A stretch of 64,000 nt of DNA from Perilla frutescens (GCA_026008535.1 BRKX01000003.1:60661001-60725000), one strand, 5' to 3'; counted from the stretch's first letter, positions 12,327 to 25,766 are shown. Notes: generated from the sequence alone by a model not told the origin. Translations and numbers: made by a program.

Positions 12327-12951
12327 GGTCCGTTTAAGGTTTTAGAGAAGGAAAAAAAAAGTTCCGTGAGGAGTCAAATTTCTCTCTCAAATTTTATTTG
12401 TGAGTATTATAAAGATTAATGAAAATAATTAATATATATTCTTTTTCATACAATAGTATCATAGTGCCTAATTATAAGATTATAAACTAATTTGTTGTGG
12501 ATGTCACCTTATTATTAGGCGGATTAATTTAGTTGGGTTAAAAGGAAATTAGGGAGTGAATTATGGTCTCTTTAACCTTATAAAGATGCGGATCATCACC
12601 ATTTATGAGTTACAAGATTCGTGGTAACTTAGAGAATATTGATTAGGATATAAATAATACAGTATGTATGCATAAATATTATATTATATTTTACATTAAT
12701 ATACTATACATACATATAAGATTTGATTCAAATGTGTACTAGTACTTCGTGTGTAAACATGTGCACTAAACTTACTATATAATATTATTACTTATTTTGT
12801 TGTCTTTTAGTCCTGTTTATTTATTTTTATTTTAGTGTTTATCTCATTATATTTTAGTGCTAATTGGCATTAATACATAATAAGATAAATAATAAAATTA
12901 TAATAAATAAACATAGTGCACACAATAAAGCACAATACACATTATAACTCA

Positions 12952-12953
<2 letters not shown>
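12327..12953. other. AT-rich spacer, no gene
   Basis: Flank of the hAT insertion up to the first (TA)n tract. No frame, repeat or RNA gene could be recognised. Confidence 0.5.
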
Positions 12954-12983
<30 letters not shown>

Positions 12984-12986
<3 letters not shown>

Positions 12987-14160
12987 GTTGGATTAAAAAT
13001 ACACATTTTTCTGGTGTAGGAACTAGGAACTCATCTTATACCGTCCACCTAGATGATCTAACGACTGAGATTAAATGTCAAAGTCAAGGCAAAAAAAGGA
13101 GGCAATGGTATAGTTGTCCAATCCCCATAAAAAAAGATGATGTCATCACTTTTTAAAAAAAATCCTAAAAACTTTGAACGACCATAAGTCACTCATTTCA
13201 AATCGGATTAACGCAAATAATATATCAAATTAAAGATCTTTGCATGCTCTTTAATTCAAGATCAGTCATGGATATATTTATTCAAATAAATATAGATGAA
13301 AATATAAAATATACATTTTTACTCGTGTCCAGCGCAAAAATGCTTTCGTTCGCTTTTAAATAATGGTTCGTCAGTATTATGATAAGTTGATAACGTATCC
13401 TAACGAAGCATTTGTTATATGCTAACATATTGCATTCATTGTGCTAATGAATAATTATCATAATGTTAACGTAGTACGCATACTTATATTATTATTATGA
13501 TTTATTACATTTCAATTATGATTTATAATTATTTTTTGTGATTTAATTTTTATGTTTTAGTTACTAATATTATATATTATTTATTTCATCAAATTAGAAT
13601 ATATTAGTTAGAGTTTTCTTCATCCATTTATGGTTTATAACTTATGCTAACGATGAATTGTCATATGCTAACATAGTTTATTCGCAATGCTGATAAAATA
13701 ATATCATTATGCTAATGTTTTATATTTATATTGTTATTATGATTTATTCCATCCAATTGGGGTTTATAATTAATTTTTAAAATTTTATTTTATTTTTAGA
13801 TCATTGAAGTTTATTATATCTGAATTATGGTTTATTTCATCATATTAGAATTTATAATTACACTTTAGAATTTAATTTTTCGTTAACAATATGAGAAAAA
13901 TTTTCATTAGCATAAAGATAATGCTTCGTTAGCATGATGATAATACTTCGTTAGCATGACGATATGTTATCAAATATCCTCCGCGATTTTTATAAGAATT
14001 ACCAAATTACGTTAATACCCCCGCACGAATTTTTTTTCCAAATATTACATAATTGTCACCACTTCTTTTAATCAAATCTGGACCATAGATCTTTATTGAT
14101 TGTATGGTGTGAGATGGGTTCCTAGTTCCTACACTAGGTAAAGTTTGCATTGTAACCCTC

Positions 14161-14163
<3 letters not shown>
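12984..14163. mobile_element. TA-anchored TIR element 1
   Basis: This 1.18-kb element lies between two (TA)n tracts (12954-12983 and 14164-14201). Its left end contains GTGTAGGAACTAGGAAC about 30 bp in, and the reverse complement of its right end has the same word at the same depth, within TIRs of about 60 bp. The interior repeats gctaac/gttagcat words (for example 13400-13470 and 13890-13965). No coding gene was found. Insertion in TA microsatellites recalls rice Micron-type MITEs; the superfamily is not established. Confidence 0.7.
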
Positions 14164-14203
<40 letters not shown>

Positions 14204-14461
14204 ATATAGATCAAATAGGGACAAACCCTTGGTGTAAAAAGTAGGGACTAATTTCAGCCCTTAGATTTTGCTAAATGGACGGATGAGATCAAAAAATTTC
14301 CCTCATGTATATTTGGTAGTTTTTTACTATTCTAATGTGATAAGGGTAATGTAGTCATTTAACTAAACGTTCTAGAGATATATTATTTTGCAATATTCAT
14401 CCGTCCATTTTAATAGGAATTATTTAAGGAGATTATTCTCTCTCCAACTTCTCACACGATT

Positions 14462-14660
14462 TGTACAGACGATTTCTTCTTCTTCTTCTTCTTCTTCTTC
14501 TTCTTCTTCTTCCAACTCATAGATCGACGATGGCGACGGCGCGGCACTCACACGGTGATTCTCACACGATTTGTATAGACGGTTTCTTCTTCTTCTTCTT
14601 CTTCTTCTTCTTCCAACTCATAGATCGATGATGGCGATGACGCGGTACTCACACGGCGAT
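14462..14660. repeat. Duplicated block with (TTC)n microsatellites
   Basis: Two near-copies of about 110 bp, each with cacacgatttgta, a TTC run, ccaactcatagatcga and a gcgatggcg-like stretch. The TTC runs differ in length between copies. Confidence 0.8.
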
Positions 14661-15903
14661 TCTAGCAGCGACGGAAGTTGTTGCACGGCACTCACAAGAT
14701 GATTCTGGGTAGCGGCTCGACTATGGTGATTATGGGCAATGGCGGTAGTTTTTACCGATGTTTGTTCATAGAATTGTAGACTATGGTGTAAATGGTGAGA
14801 TTTTCTAAATTTTTGTAATTTTTTTGTAATAGGTTGTCTGGATTTGTTATCAAAAATCCAAAATTATACATCGTTTGTTTGGGGATTGGTTTTTTGATCG
14901 ATTTATGTGGCTATAGTTTAGTTAAATTGATGTTAACTCACGTTTCATTTTGATTGATTTATCGAATGCTTAGTATTTAATGTTGCATTTCATTGTTTTG
15001 TCAAGTGTTCAGTATTAATTCACGTTATAGAAAGCATTTAAATACAATATTCATCGGAATTTAGAATGTTGTTAGATAGGAGACTCATGTTAGTTTCAAA
15101 GCAATACAGTTTCTCATATGAAGCATTTAACTGGTCAATAACAAGCATCAACTAAGGATCAGTTTCTAAAATGCAAAATGATAGCAACAGTATGTAGTAT
15201 TAACATACATCATATAAAGCATTATCAATACAAATACAAAGCATTAACAAGTGCAATGCGAATTATTATCAAACTCATACTCACATCCCTGAATATGGGA
15301 AATTCATGTGCTTGCACATCATAAGCACAGAATAAAATGATCTAACATATATGTTAATGTTTTGTGTCCAAAGTACAATTAGAAGTAATATGTTTTTCAT
15401 TTGAAGCAATGAACTGTTAAAAAATTCTACTAACACTCTGTACCCAAAATACAATTCTAAGCAATACTAGTGAAATACGTAGCATTAATATGAAATGTAT
15501 AAAGCACTGTTTAAAAGTTTAATAGTGAACGCTTAATGTTACTTATGAAGCATTAATATGAAATGTATAAAGCACTGTTTAGAAATATGTAACAGGTCCC
15601 TTGCTAGGTAATTGCCAATTATAATTTATCAAATAAGAGCGTAATTTATTACTATTATATGAAACCATATGAAGCATTAAGTGGTAACATAAAAAGCACT
15701 ATGTACCAATAAATTTTAATTCATAATAAATGAGATTATTATTAAGCATTATGATTAAGCATATAAAGCATTCAAAATAAGTACAATATGAAGTTAAATA
15801 TACAAATTGGAGGTAATTATGAATATCAATATACGAAGGATGATCATAATACGTAGCACTAACATAAACCATATCTAGCATTAACAGTCAATTCAATACA
15901 ATT

Positions 15904-16812
15904 TCATAGTCCCCAACCCTTCACAAATCCAAAAAATACAAGTCTCCAACCCATTGTATCAGCCAAACCGGCATCACTTTGGTCGTGCAATGCCATTTCA
16001 TCCTCAAAATCAGATTCGTCAGTAACCACCTTAGAACTACCTGCAAAGCAACATAGAAAGCATGGAATTAGGTCATTTATAGCATTGAAATTTCAGACGA
16101 TCCTAGTATATACATAACCATTTTTATGTAGCATTTAACTTCACAATCGTTAGCATTGGGGTACGATGCAATAAAGATTGAAAATGATACGGATGGGTCA
16201 ATAACTGTACACAATACAAACATATAAAGTACAACATACTCGAAAAATATTCAATTTCTAAAGATTAAAACATGATAACCAACGGGTTAACATTACACAG
16301 TAATCAAATCTCACATGAATTACAATATAATTGATTATTGTATAAATGATAAAGATTGAAAGCATTAACAATTGTAAAATTAAGCATTAATCATTCTTCA
16401 TTTAACAAACACATACATTTACTTGGCGATTACCATGTTATCTTAAAATTTATAAACCCACATTACGTTAATTAATCGATTAACAATCACAAGTGTTAAC
16501 TGGACGTTTGTCATGAGATTCGCCCAATTACAAAATCAATTCACTAAATTTCTGGGTTTAATCATTCGTAAGCATTCATCCGATTATTACTAGGCCACAA
16601 TTGTTTGAAGAATCACCGTTAAAACTGCTAAAGTTCCCAAACTCACCTGATTTCTTCCGACCCATGTTCTTCTTGACCCCTGGTTCGAAGGCGCCGCCGT
16701 TGGAGGGAAAAAAAGGCCACCGCTTGAGTTTATTGTTGAATCCACCGCGCTCCCGAAACCCGCCGGTCGCCCCTACTTCAGACGGAATCGTGTCCAGTAC
16801 ACAGGAAATCAT
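15904..16812 (-). CDS. Predicted two-exon small protein gene inside TA-anchored element 2
   Basis: Not recognised. Exon 1 (16812-16647) starts at ATG and ends in a strong donor, TCAG|GTGAGT. Exon 2 (16040-15904) follows an acceptor TTTGCAG and closes with TGA. The lengths (166 + 137 nt) join in frame to 100 residues. The N-terminal half is Gly/Lys/Arg-rich (FRERGG, MGRKKSG). The C-terminal half is acidic then hydrophobic (DESDFEDEMALHDQSDAG, then TMGWRLVFFG). The start lies about 290 bp inside the right end of the element. The intron is filled with the element's own agcatta words, so gene and element appear to have evolved together. It could be a fragment of a longer captured gene; additional exons cannot be excluded. 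Confidence 0.45.
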
Positions 16813-17128
16813 CGTCGGCTCGCATGGAGGCTAGGTTTTGTTATTTGGGAGGCGACACTCTCGATTTTTCTGTGGAACTGCTCCTTTGTTTTTTGATTTC
16901 GTGATCTCATATTTGTAGGGATACCATATGAAATTATTGTACAAATTTACATTATTACCCCTCCATATTTTAATATATAATAAAAAATTATAAATTACCA
17001 TTTAAAAACCATTTAATCTGATCCATCCATCTAATATATTTATAGGGATCAGATTTATCCCTATTTTTCACAGCAAGAAGTGTCCTTATTATAACTACAC
17101 CATATATATATATATATATATATATATA

Positions 17129-20100
17129 GGGGTAGGTTAAAATGGATACCACCCCCTTGTGTAGGAACTAGGAACAAATTAGATCAATGGATCTATGATT
17201 TTTTAATGGTCAAGATTTAATTCAATTTTTAGGGGCTAAATTGCAAATTGACCATGTATTAAACTGAATTTGACTTACACAGGGGTAATAGAGTCAGAAA
17301 TCACTAGGGTTTTATAGCCAAAGAGCCGTCGTTAATAAGAAAGCAATTCACTATTTTTGAAAGCAGAGAAAAAAAAGAGACGTCCACTTTCATAGATTTC
17401 ACAGATATCTGGTAGAGTTTCTCGACGGCTTCTTGATACCCAGAAAATAGCAGAGGCATACTACAGAAGGAGATGACGGGTAGAGGCTTATCGAGAAGAT
17501 TTCTAGGTATTTTATCAGCGTTTGATCAGTTCGCGATTCTTAACTATTTCATTTTCGTATTCTATTTTTCATATACATATGTGTATTGTATGTGATTTAT
17601 TGTATTCCCTTTCAAAATAGTATTTTTAAGACTTAAATGTGGTTTTGCATCATAGGGTTCATTTTGGTGTTCTAATTTTTGATAAATTTTGGTGTTCTAA
17701 AGTTTGTCGAATGATGTCGAGTTGTTGGACATCAATATCAAGACACGGGTCTATGGTTTTCACATCCAATTAACTAATGCGACTACAAAATTGTTGATAA
17801 TTAAAATTAAAATTTCAATTAATCGAAGATGAAATGTACTATATCTAATTTTTTTGTTTATAATAGCAATTGATGTTATTGTGTATAGCGGATATATATG
17901 ACCATGTTAGCAAGTTAATCATTTTGGCATAACTTCTGTTGGTAACAAATTATTTTTGTATTTATAGAAAATTATCCCATTGATTATAGCAAATTGGTAT
18001 ATGTTGGTAACAAATTATTTCATATGTTTATAGATTTTGGTTTTTTTGTGATTCATAATATCTGTTGATAACGTATTATTTTTATATTCATAGAAATTGT
18101 TTCTTTGATTATAGCAAATTGGCATCTGTTTGGTAGCAAATAATTTCTGTTTGTAGCAAGTTATTCCTTTTATCATAGCAAATTTGTATCTATTGGTAGC
18201 AAATTTTTCATGTGTTTATAGCCAATAATTCCTTGGATTATAGTACATTGGTATATGTTGGTAGCAAATTATCCTTCTGTTTGTAGCAGATTATTATTTT
18301 GGTCATGGCAAAACTGGTATCTGATGGTGATTCCAATACACTATCATGTTAAAAATTAAGCTATTTTTGTGCAGGCAAAATGATCGCTCAATATTTAATA
18401 TTACACATTTAATTTTTTAGAGGTATGATTTCTATACATAGGATTGCAACTTATTTCTATGTCTTTAGCAAATAATTCCTTTAATTATAGCACATTGGTA
18501 TCTCTTGATAACAAATTATTCTTCTATTTACAGCAAATAATTCATTTGGTAATAACAAAATTGGTCTATGTTAATAGCAAGTTATTTCTCTGTTTATAGC
18601 ACATAATTGTATTTTAATAAAATATACATTTATATGGATTAATGTTATTTAGGTGGTGATCGGAAGGATAATCGTACTAAAAATTGCATATCAGGGAGTG
18701 GAACAAAAGATATTTACTTGATATTATAATCAATGACATATTTCACATTTAGATGTTTATTCACAATTAATTTTTCAATAGAATGTTGATAATTTTTTTA
18801 TATATATTTTGTATACACTAATATAGATGCAAAAGTAAAGCATCTAGAAGGACATGATAGGAAGAGAAGACGAGAAAATGTCCAGAATGGTTACATATTT
18901 AATTATTACGCAATTTTGTGCAAATTTGATTTAGTCTAACTAATCATTTGTTTCATAGCAAATTATTTCTCTATTGATAGCTAACTATTCCTCTGTGTTT
19001 ACCAAATTGTTCAGTTGGTTATAACATAATATGCATGTTTTTCATATTTCTTTATTTTTAGCAAATTATTCCTCTGTTCATAGCCAATTATTCATATGTG
19101 CTTAGCAAATTATGCAGTTGGTTACAATGAATTATGCATTTTTTCATATTTATCTATTTTTAACAAATTATTCCTCTGTTGATAGCCAATTATTCCTCTG
19201 TATTTAGCAAATTGTGCAGTTGATTAAAACACATTATGCATATTTTTCACAGTTATCTATTTTTAGCAAATTATTCCTCTAATGATCGCAAATTGTGTTC
19301 ATCAAATTGTTAATAGCCAAGTATTCCTATGTGTTCATCAAATTGTTCTTGTGATTCAGATAACGAGGATTATGCACACGAGTTTAAGACAAGGAGACGC
19401 AATGATGTGAACATTGTTGATTCTGGACAAGGAGATTCACTACATGAAAAAAAAAACATTGAAGACGGGTGAGAAGCGTACAAGGGATGAATATACGAAC
19501 TTGAAAAATCGAACAATTCCTATGGTGCTACGTAGTGCAATATTCAACTATTCATTTTATAACAAATTAATAATCTCTTTATCACAAAGTATTTCTCTGT
19601 TTACAGATAGGTTCATAATGGTTGGGTCATTTATTGCTGAAAGTGGTCTGCAATGGTCATTTTTAAGTAAAGAAAGCGACACTTAATTTTGCTAATTCGT
19701 AGCAGATGGATTAAAAAAGTTTTCGATACTTAAGTTTGCTAATTCGTAGCAGAGAAATAAAAAAAAAAGATTGGTAGAATCCCATCAGTAATTGTTAATA
19801 AATTATTATTCGATTTATAGTAAATTATTTCCTTTATTTATATAAAATACTTCATCTTTTGCAAATACCTAAATATGTATAAAAGCACATATTCTCAATA
19901 GAGTTCGCCAAAACATATTGGAATTGTGCAAGGTTGAACATATATAATTAACATTGTTATCGAACAAATTGATTTTGCTAAATGTCCTAAAAACTGTGAA
20001 ATTTTATCAAGTATGGTACTCATATTGTATAAATATAAACTGACATCATTTTATAGTAAATTATTCCGTTGGTTATGGCAAATTATTCATGTTTTGATAG

Positions 20101-20380
20101 AAAATATTTATCTGCTTGTAGCAAATTATTACTATGTTTATAGCAAGTTATTCATTTGTTTATAGCAAATCATTCATCTTTCGATAGAAAATATTTATAT
20201 GTTTGTATCAAACCATTCCTCTATTTGTAGCCAATTATTCCTTTGTCTATAGAAAATTGTTCTTACGTTAGTCAAGTATGATATCATATTGTATAAATAT
20301 AGACTGACCCTATAAAAATAGCTAATCTACACACAAATATTTGCTAATATTCAGTTATATTTTTGGTAATAAGGAAAAAA
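17129..20380. mobile_element. TA-anchored element 3 (right end not found)
   Basis: It starts GGGGTAGGTTAAAATGG after the (TA)n tract and has TGTAGGAACTAGGAAC about 33 bp in, as in element 1. From about 17850 to 20380 it contains dozens of degenerate tagcaaattattcctctg words. The expected opposite terminus (gttcctagttcctaca ... acctacccc next to TA repeats) is absent, so the right boundary is only where the word array stops. The element is probably truncated. Confidence 0.55.
17473..19472 (+). CDS. Predicted four-exon small protein gene inside TA-anchored element 3
   Basis: Not recognised. Candidate exons are 17473-17506 (ATG, ends CTAG|GTAT), 18653-18697 (acceptor TTATTTAG, weak donor A|GTGGAA), 18827-18889 (acceptor AATATAG, donor AATG|GTTACA) and 19360-19472 (acceptor GATTCAG, stop TGA). 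All junctions are phase 1 and the total is 255 nt, 84 residues. The product would be highly charged: MTGRGLSRRFL at the start, DRKRRRENVQN in the third exon, DNEDYAHEFKTRRRN in the last. The last two exons are the best supported; the exon 2 donor is the weak point. The ATG is about 345 bp inside the element end, as in element 2. Confidence 0.35.
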
Positions 20381-22600
20381 ATACAGAATTTGAATGTTTT
20401 GTACTCAGGTTACATAGATTCATGCTGAAAAATTCACATAGTACATTATTTTCCCATGCAACCAACAATTCTTTAAAAAAATGCATTTAAGAACAAAACG
20501 AGCCATACAATTCATTCTTCTTGAAACTCTACGTCTCATTTTCTTTTTTATTATCATTGTTTACGTCATCTGAAAGCGAATTTTTTTTCCCTTCACAATT
20601 ACAGTATAAATACTTCCAAATAATAACACCATCATAATTTTTTTATCCGACCCAAGACGAATATCGAAATAACTTGCTTCAGCATAATCCCTACTAAAAA
20701 TATTTGTCTCTTCCAAAATTTTAAACTGATACTAAAATATAGATAAACATTTATCAATGTATTATTAGCATTCATGTATCAATCAATCTCATGTTTTCAA
20801 TATTTTCATGTGATCATGGCGCTGACGGGCATGCTTGATGAGGTTAAAATGATTGGTGTGGCTAAATTCAAGATTGATAAATAAAATTCTTTGAACAAAT
20901 CATAATGCATATGTTAAGCAGCAATTTGGTTCTACAGAATCGAAGTGTTTTAATGCATATTGTGTATTATATAATTTATACATTAAGTATGTATATTATA
21001 TATTAACTATGTATTACTATTTTTAATATTGTTTTGCTCTATTATTGTATCAAACACATCGTTCATACATACTACTATATATTTTATATTTTTCCTTATG
21101 TCAGTGTAAACGGTATTACAATTGTTTTGGGTTCTGGAAACGAACTGAAGTACAAAGAAAAGAGGAAGAGTAGAATTGCGAATTACAAATAAACTGAAAG
21201 AAGATAATTGGACAAAAAAGTAAAAATTAAATAAAATTGATTTTGAAAAAATAAAAATACTACGATTATTTAGGACAAACCATAGATCCATCTTACACTA
21301 TTTAATTCCTCTAAAATTTAATATTTTGATCACTATAAATCAGATAAAATGAGAGGCGACTCATTTTTTTCAACCCGGTTTTCCAACAGTCATTTCCTTC
21401 TCTTCATTCTCATTTGATTTTTCATTTCACATATATGTTTCCACTTAATAGTTATGAGAGAAATTATTTATAATCTAATTAATTTGATCACATAATTTAA
21501 ACTTAATTTATATTATTTTATTTTAATTAATTAGCATCAATTAATTAGAAATTGAATAAGATGGAGCATACTTAATAATTTTGTTCAGTGTGGTAAATTG
21601 TGATATCTTTACACATATGAAGACAAAATCATGAAGGGTACAGTTGTAAAAAAAATAGCAAACTCTTACTTAAAATAATATTTGTGTGTAGATTTTAAAT
21701 TATAGAAATGTGGTGGAGTGGCCAGCGGTTGTGGGAATTCAAATGATCTTCAAATCAATCCTAAAATCTAGCATTTAAAACATTTCTGATTAATTTTTAT
21801 TGACATTTAGATGTTTGACCTTTTATCTTCTAATCATTATTGACATTTATAAGTTTTAACACATGGTTCAATATTGATGGTTGGAAATCATGTAACATTT
21901 TGAAATTAAAACATAATGATGACTTTTGGGCTTCATTATTGTTTTTATAAATAAATGTATCAAACAGTATTGCTAATGTGAAAGGAACTTCTCTCCAAAA
22001 ACGAAAACAACAAAAATAATTGATCTCACATAATGGTCAAGGCTGTCTAACAGGGTGTGCAAGGTAAGTCTTTAATCAGGGCCTCACAATTTTTAGAGTC
22101 TTAATTTTTTTTACTTCTATTTAATATACTTTATATATTATTTTAATAAATTAAATTATCTTCATTCTCTTCCTTTTGCTGCAATACCTAATATAAACAT
22201 CTCAATTTTCAAGTTCCAACTTCCAACACAGACATTATTTCCTCTTCAATTTTACAATTTTCCATCTCCTTTCATGATTATTCTTCTAATTATCGTTAGA
22301 TTTTTCTCTATGGAAAGAACTTCTCATCTTTTTCATGAAATACTCATATCAAACTCCAATATTCATAAATCACGCTTCCGAGTCTGTTGTCACTACAATT
22401 CTACAATTACAAAGTTTTTCTTTCATTCCCCGACTACCTCAAAGGCCAAATCCTTAGTGAGTATTTTTCTCAAACCCTATTCTTAATTTTTTTTTTTTCT
22501 GTTTGAATGATTCAGAAATCTGAACTATAGATTAAGGAATTACCGTCATAAATACAAAATAATAAAATATAATCCTTTGAAAAGAATAATTAAAGTTACC
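20381..22600. other. AT-rich stretch without recognised genes
   Basis: No frame of persuasive length or composition, no TIR pair and no tRNA-like promoter was found. Open stretches near 21007-21291 and 22274-22486 are AT-driven. Confidence 0.45.
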
Positions 22601-22639
22601 AGAGGTGCGTACTTGGCAAATCTTGTTCCTGTATAATAG

Positions 22640-23116
22640 CATGCAAACCACACAAGAGATGTAAATCACACTTGAAACACTTGAAAAACAAGTGTGACTG
22701 GCTCACGCCTCAAACTTACACCTCTTCTCCACTAGGTCTTTTTCAATCGACAGACTTTCACTCTTTCATTGTTTTTGTTGTCATCATTGTCATTGTCATT
22801 GTTGTTGTTGTTGTTGTTGTTGTTGTATTGGGTTAATTGTAATAAAAAAACCACGTACTTTCCACTACATTTGTAATTCAACGCCACTTTTAAAACATTG
22901 TAATAATGACACTATATTTCAATTTGTAAGCTTGTATCAAATTCGACATTATCAAATTTTTTCCGCCGATTTGAAATTCGATGTATAATAGCATGTAAAC
23001 CACACTTGGAAAAGCAAGTGTGACTGACTCACCCCTCAAACTTACGTCTCTTCTTCAGTATGTCATCTTCAAGCGACATGCTTTCACTCTTTCATTATTT
23101 TTGTTATCATCATCAT

Positions 23117-23171
<55 letters not shown>

Positions 23172-23460
23172 GGGTTAATTGTAACAGAAAAAAAAAAAAC
23201 CACGTACTTTCCACCATGCTTTCACTCTTTCATTATTTTTGTTATCATCATCACTACTGTTGTTGTTGTTGGTGGTGGTGGTGGGTTAATTGTAACAAAA
23301 AAACACGTACTTTCCACCACATTTGTAATTCAACGCCACTTTTAAAACACTGTAATAATGACACTATATTTCAATTTATAGGCTTGTACGTATCAAATTC
23401 GACACTCCCAAATTTTTTTCCACCTATTTGAAATCCAACATACATTTAAATTTGCAGTCT
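22640..23460. repeat. Tandem duplication with (TTG)n microsatellites
   Basis: Units of about 350 bp start near caaaccacac and contain ctttcactctttcattgttt, a (TTG)n run, gggttaattgtaa, accacgtactttccac and aattcaacgccacttttaaaac. One unit begins near 22640 and the second near 22990. Within the second, the TTG-containing core is duplicated again (23060-23210 and 23215-23310). A more decayed relative lies at 24020-24200. Confidence 0.8.
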
Positions 23461-25138
23461 TGATTTAAATTTTATGAATTTATAAAATCACCAATATATC
23501 ATTTTAGGTCCAAATGATCGCACAAAAGTTGCGTAGTGCAATTTACTCGCAGTTTTTTAGATTTGTTAATTGTTGCATGGAAAATGAGTAACATACTAAG
23601 AATTAGTAATTACATGTTTAATAATTGAAAGAAATATTTATTGCTATATTAAGCTATCATCGTCGTAAATACAAAATAAAAAAATATAGAAGTAATAATC
23701 ATTTATTTTGAATTCAGATTGTTATTGTGGCTTATTATATCATAAAATTTAACCTTTTGAAGGGGAATATTAAAGTTACCAAGGATGATGACTTTAGTTA
23801 AATATTATTTATTTAAGGTATTTTTGCAGATCGAACGGTCTAATATAAATTTATGAGTGAATGACATGTATAAATATATTATGATTTTCATAGGAGCTGA
23901 CTAAAGGTATTGAAGACACTTTATTAAAGTTAAAATAATCTATTGTTGAAAATTGTAAGATGTGTCAAAAAATAAAATATATCTTCCATTTCAAAATAGA
24001 AAAATTTGAAAATCATCATTAGTGGCTTTGACTCATTCATTATTCTTTATGTTGTTGTTATTGATATATCGGGTTGATTGTAAAAAAAAAAAAAAAAATA
24101 ACACCACTTTCCACCATATTTAAATTGTAATTCAATACTAGTTTTAAAACGTTGCAATAATGATTTTTTTTTTTCAATTTGGAGCAAATTTGACACCAAT
24201 ATATTTTTTCCGGGGGTAGAAAATCCGACATAGAATATTTTTTCCACATGTACATGAACTCCGATGAACTTAAACAATTTAGAATATGAATGAAGCATCG
24301 ACGTTGTTGAAAAAATATTTCAAAAATTTGATCATACTCTTTTGTTGTGCCCCTTGCAAATGACTTCTTAAATAGATACAATTTTTACAAGTTCTTTTGT
24401 TGTGTCCATGTTGCAAACAACTTTTATAGATTATTCATATTTCAAATCATTTTACTTCATCCAAGTTCTTGTATACGTGGGGAAAAAATCATGTTGGATT
24501 TCTGATAGTTGGAGAAATTTGGTGATGTCAAAATATTGCTACAAATCAAAAGATAGTGTCATTATTACAACATTTTAAAAGTGATGTTACAATTAGAATT
24601 GGGTATATGATGGTGCTTTTATTGATAACTAGTGTATTGCTCATACAATGCAAGAGCACAATTTATTATTTAATTTTATATTTTAATATAAATAATGTAT
24701 TGAATGCATGGTGGCGCTTTTAAATTTAGTGAGTGTCATTTAATAACAGTCAAACTATATATGAAAGTTAATTATATTAAGTTAATTACATTAATAAAAT
24801 GACACAATTGTGGATATTCCCTCATATACAACATTTTCAGTAGAAATGCTATTAACATTGCCACCATTACTTATAATGATTTTTACACCCAATGATTCAT
24901 AACTATCAAAACACAAACATAAAACCATGGTTAAAAATTGAATTATTTTATTGTTTTAAAAAAAAAAAGCAACATGAGAAAGTCATCACCGTATTAATTG
25001 AAACGTGGAATTTTTGGAATTGTTAAAATTTATTATTCATATTGATATTTAGTTACGCATTCCAATTTTGTAAATGAACCAATGTTTTCAAACTCGGACG
25101 GGGCTAGACGGTTGGACCGGTTAGACCACCAACTGTTC
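23461..25138. other. AT-rich spacer with a degenerate repeat copy
   Basis: It includes a decayed relative (24020-24200) of the tandem repeat to the left. Otherwise no gene or complete element was recognised. The last 60 bp (gacggttggaccggttagac) flank the Harbinger derivative insertion. Confidence 0.45.
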
Positions 25139-25508
25139 TTAGACTATCATTATCAGTAGTCGGGCAAACACTCCAATCGGGTAACCACCCTCAATATTTA
25201 ATTAATTTCTCTCTCTTCCACATCACCAATATTTTATTCAACCCAACCACATACAATTTGATAGTTTATCAACAACCATCCCAAACACCCAACCACAATA
25301 TTATATATTATTTTTTTCTTTTCTTTTATTAATAAATATAATATAATTAATAATAATTAAAATAAATAATAATTATTATTATTGAAAATTGTAATAACAT
25401 AAAATAATAAACTTTTATAAAATAGACAATATGATAAAATAAAATATAAACAAAATAAGAACATAAATAACAATAAACTGAACATGAATTGAAATAAACA
25501 AACGACGA

Positions 25509-25766
25509 TTAAAATAGATGAAAAAAATATAAATTTAGTGTTAATGGCCGAATTTTTTGCCAGTTTGAGGGTGCATTTTCAGAGATATTTTGAGAGGTTT
25601 GGTTTTCTGGATTAGGAGAATGGGTAGGATTATGTGAAAATTGGGAGTTCATATTACCAAACTGTGAGAATTCTTCAGAGTTTGGAAGATTTTCGAAGTT
25701 GGGAAAATAATTTTGGGAGTGATTTTGATACTGAGGATCGTAATAAAAATTATTTCCTCGATCCAT
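25509..25766 (-). pseudogene. Truncated Harbinger ORF1 in the deletion derivative
   Basis: It starts MDRGNNFYYDPQYQNHSQNY, nearly identical to the start of ORF1 at 27864. The frame holds for about 66 codons through SENAP, then the deletion junction fuses it out of frame to the 3' end of the transposase gene and its trailer. The SANT/Myb-like domain is absent, so no function is expected. Confidence 0.85.

Larger units (their letters stand above)
14202..17101. mobile_element. TA-anchored element 2
   Basis: This 2.9-kb segment runs from the (TA)n tract it shares with element 1 to the one it shares with element 3 (17102-17128). The ends are diverged inverted repeats (left ggatatagatcaaataggga, right end reversed ggtgtagttataataaggac). 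The interior has arrays of agcatta words (about 15040-16400) and a duplicated (TTC)n-containing block. It carries a small two-exon gene reading inward from the right end. Confidence 0.6.

Noticed and set aside
16601..16834. Plus-strand open frame overlapping exon 1 of the element 2 gene
   Set aside because: The minus strand has a start, a consensus donor and a phase-matched second exon; the plus-strand frame has none of these.
21713..21745. tRNA-like string gtggtggagtggccagcggt
   Set aside because: No B box follows, so a SINE or tRNA call is not supported.
23060..23431. Open frame with a poly-cysteine run
   Set aside because: The Cys run is a translated (TTG)n microsatellite inside a tandem repeat; no start context, domain or intron structure supports a gene.
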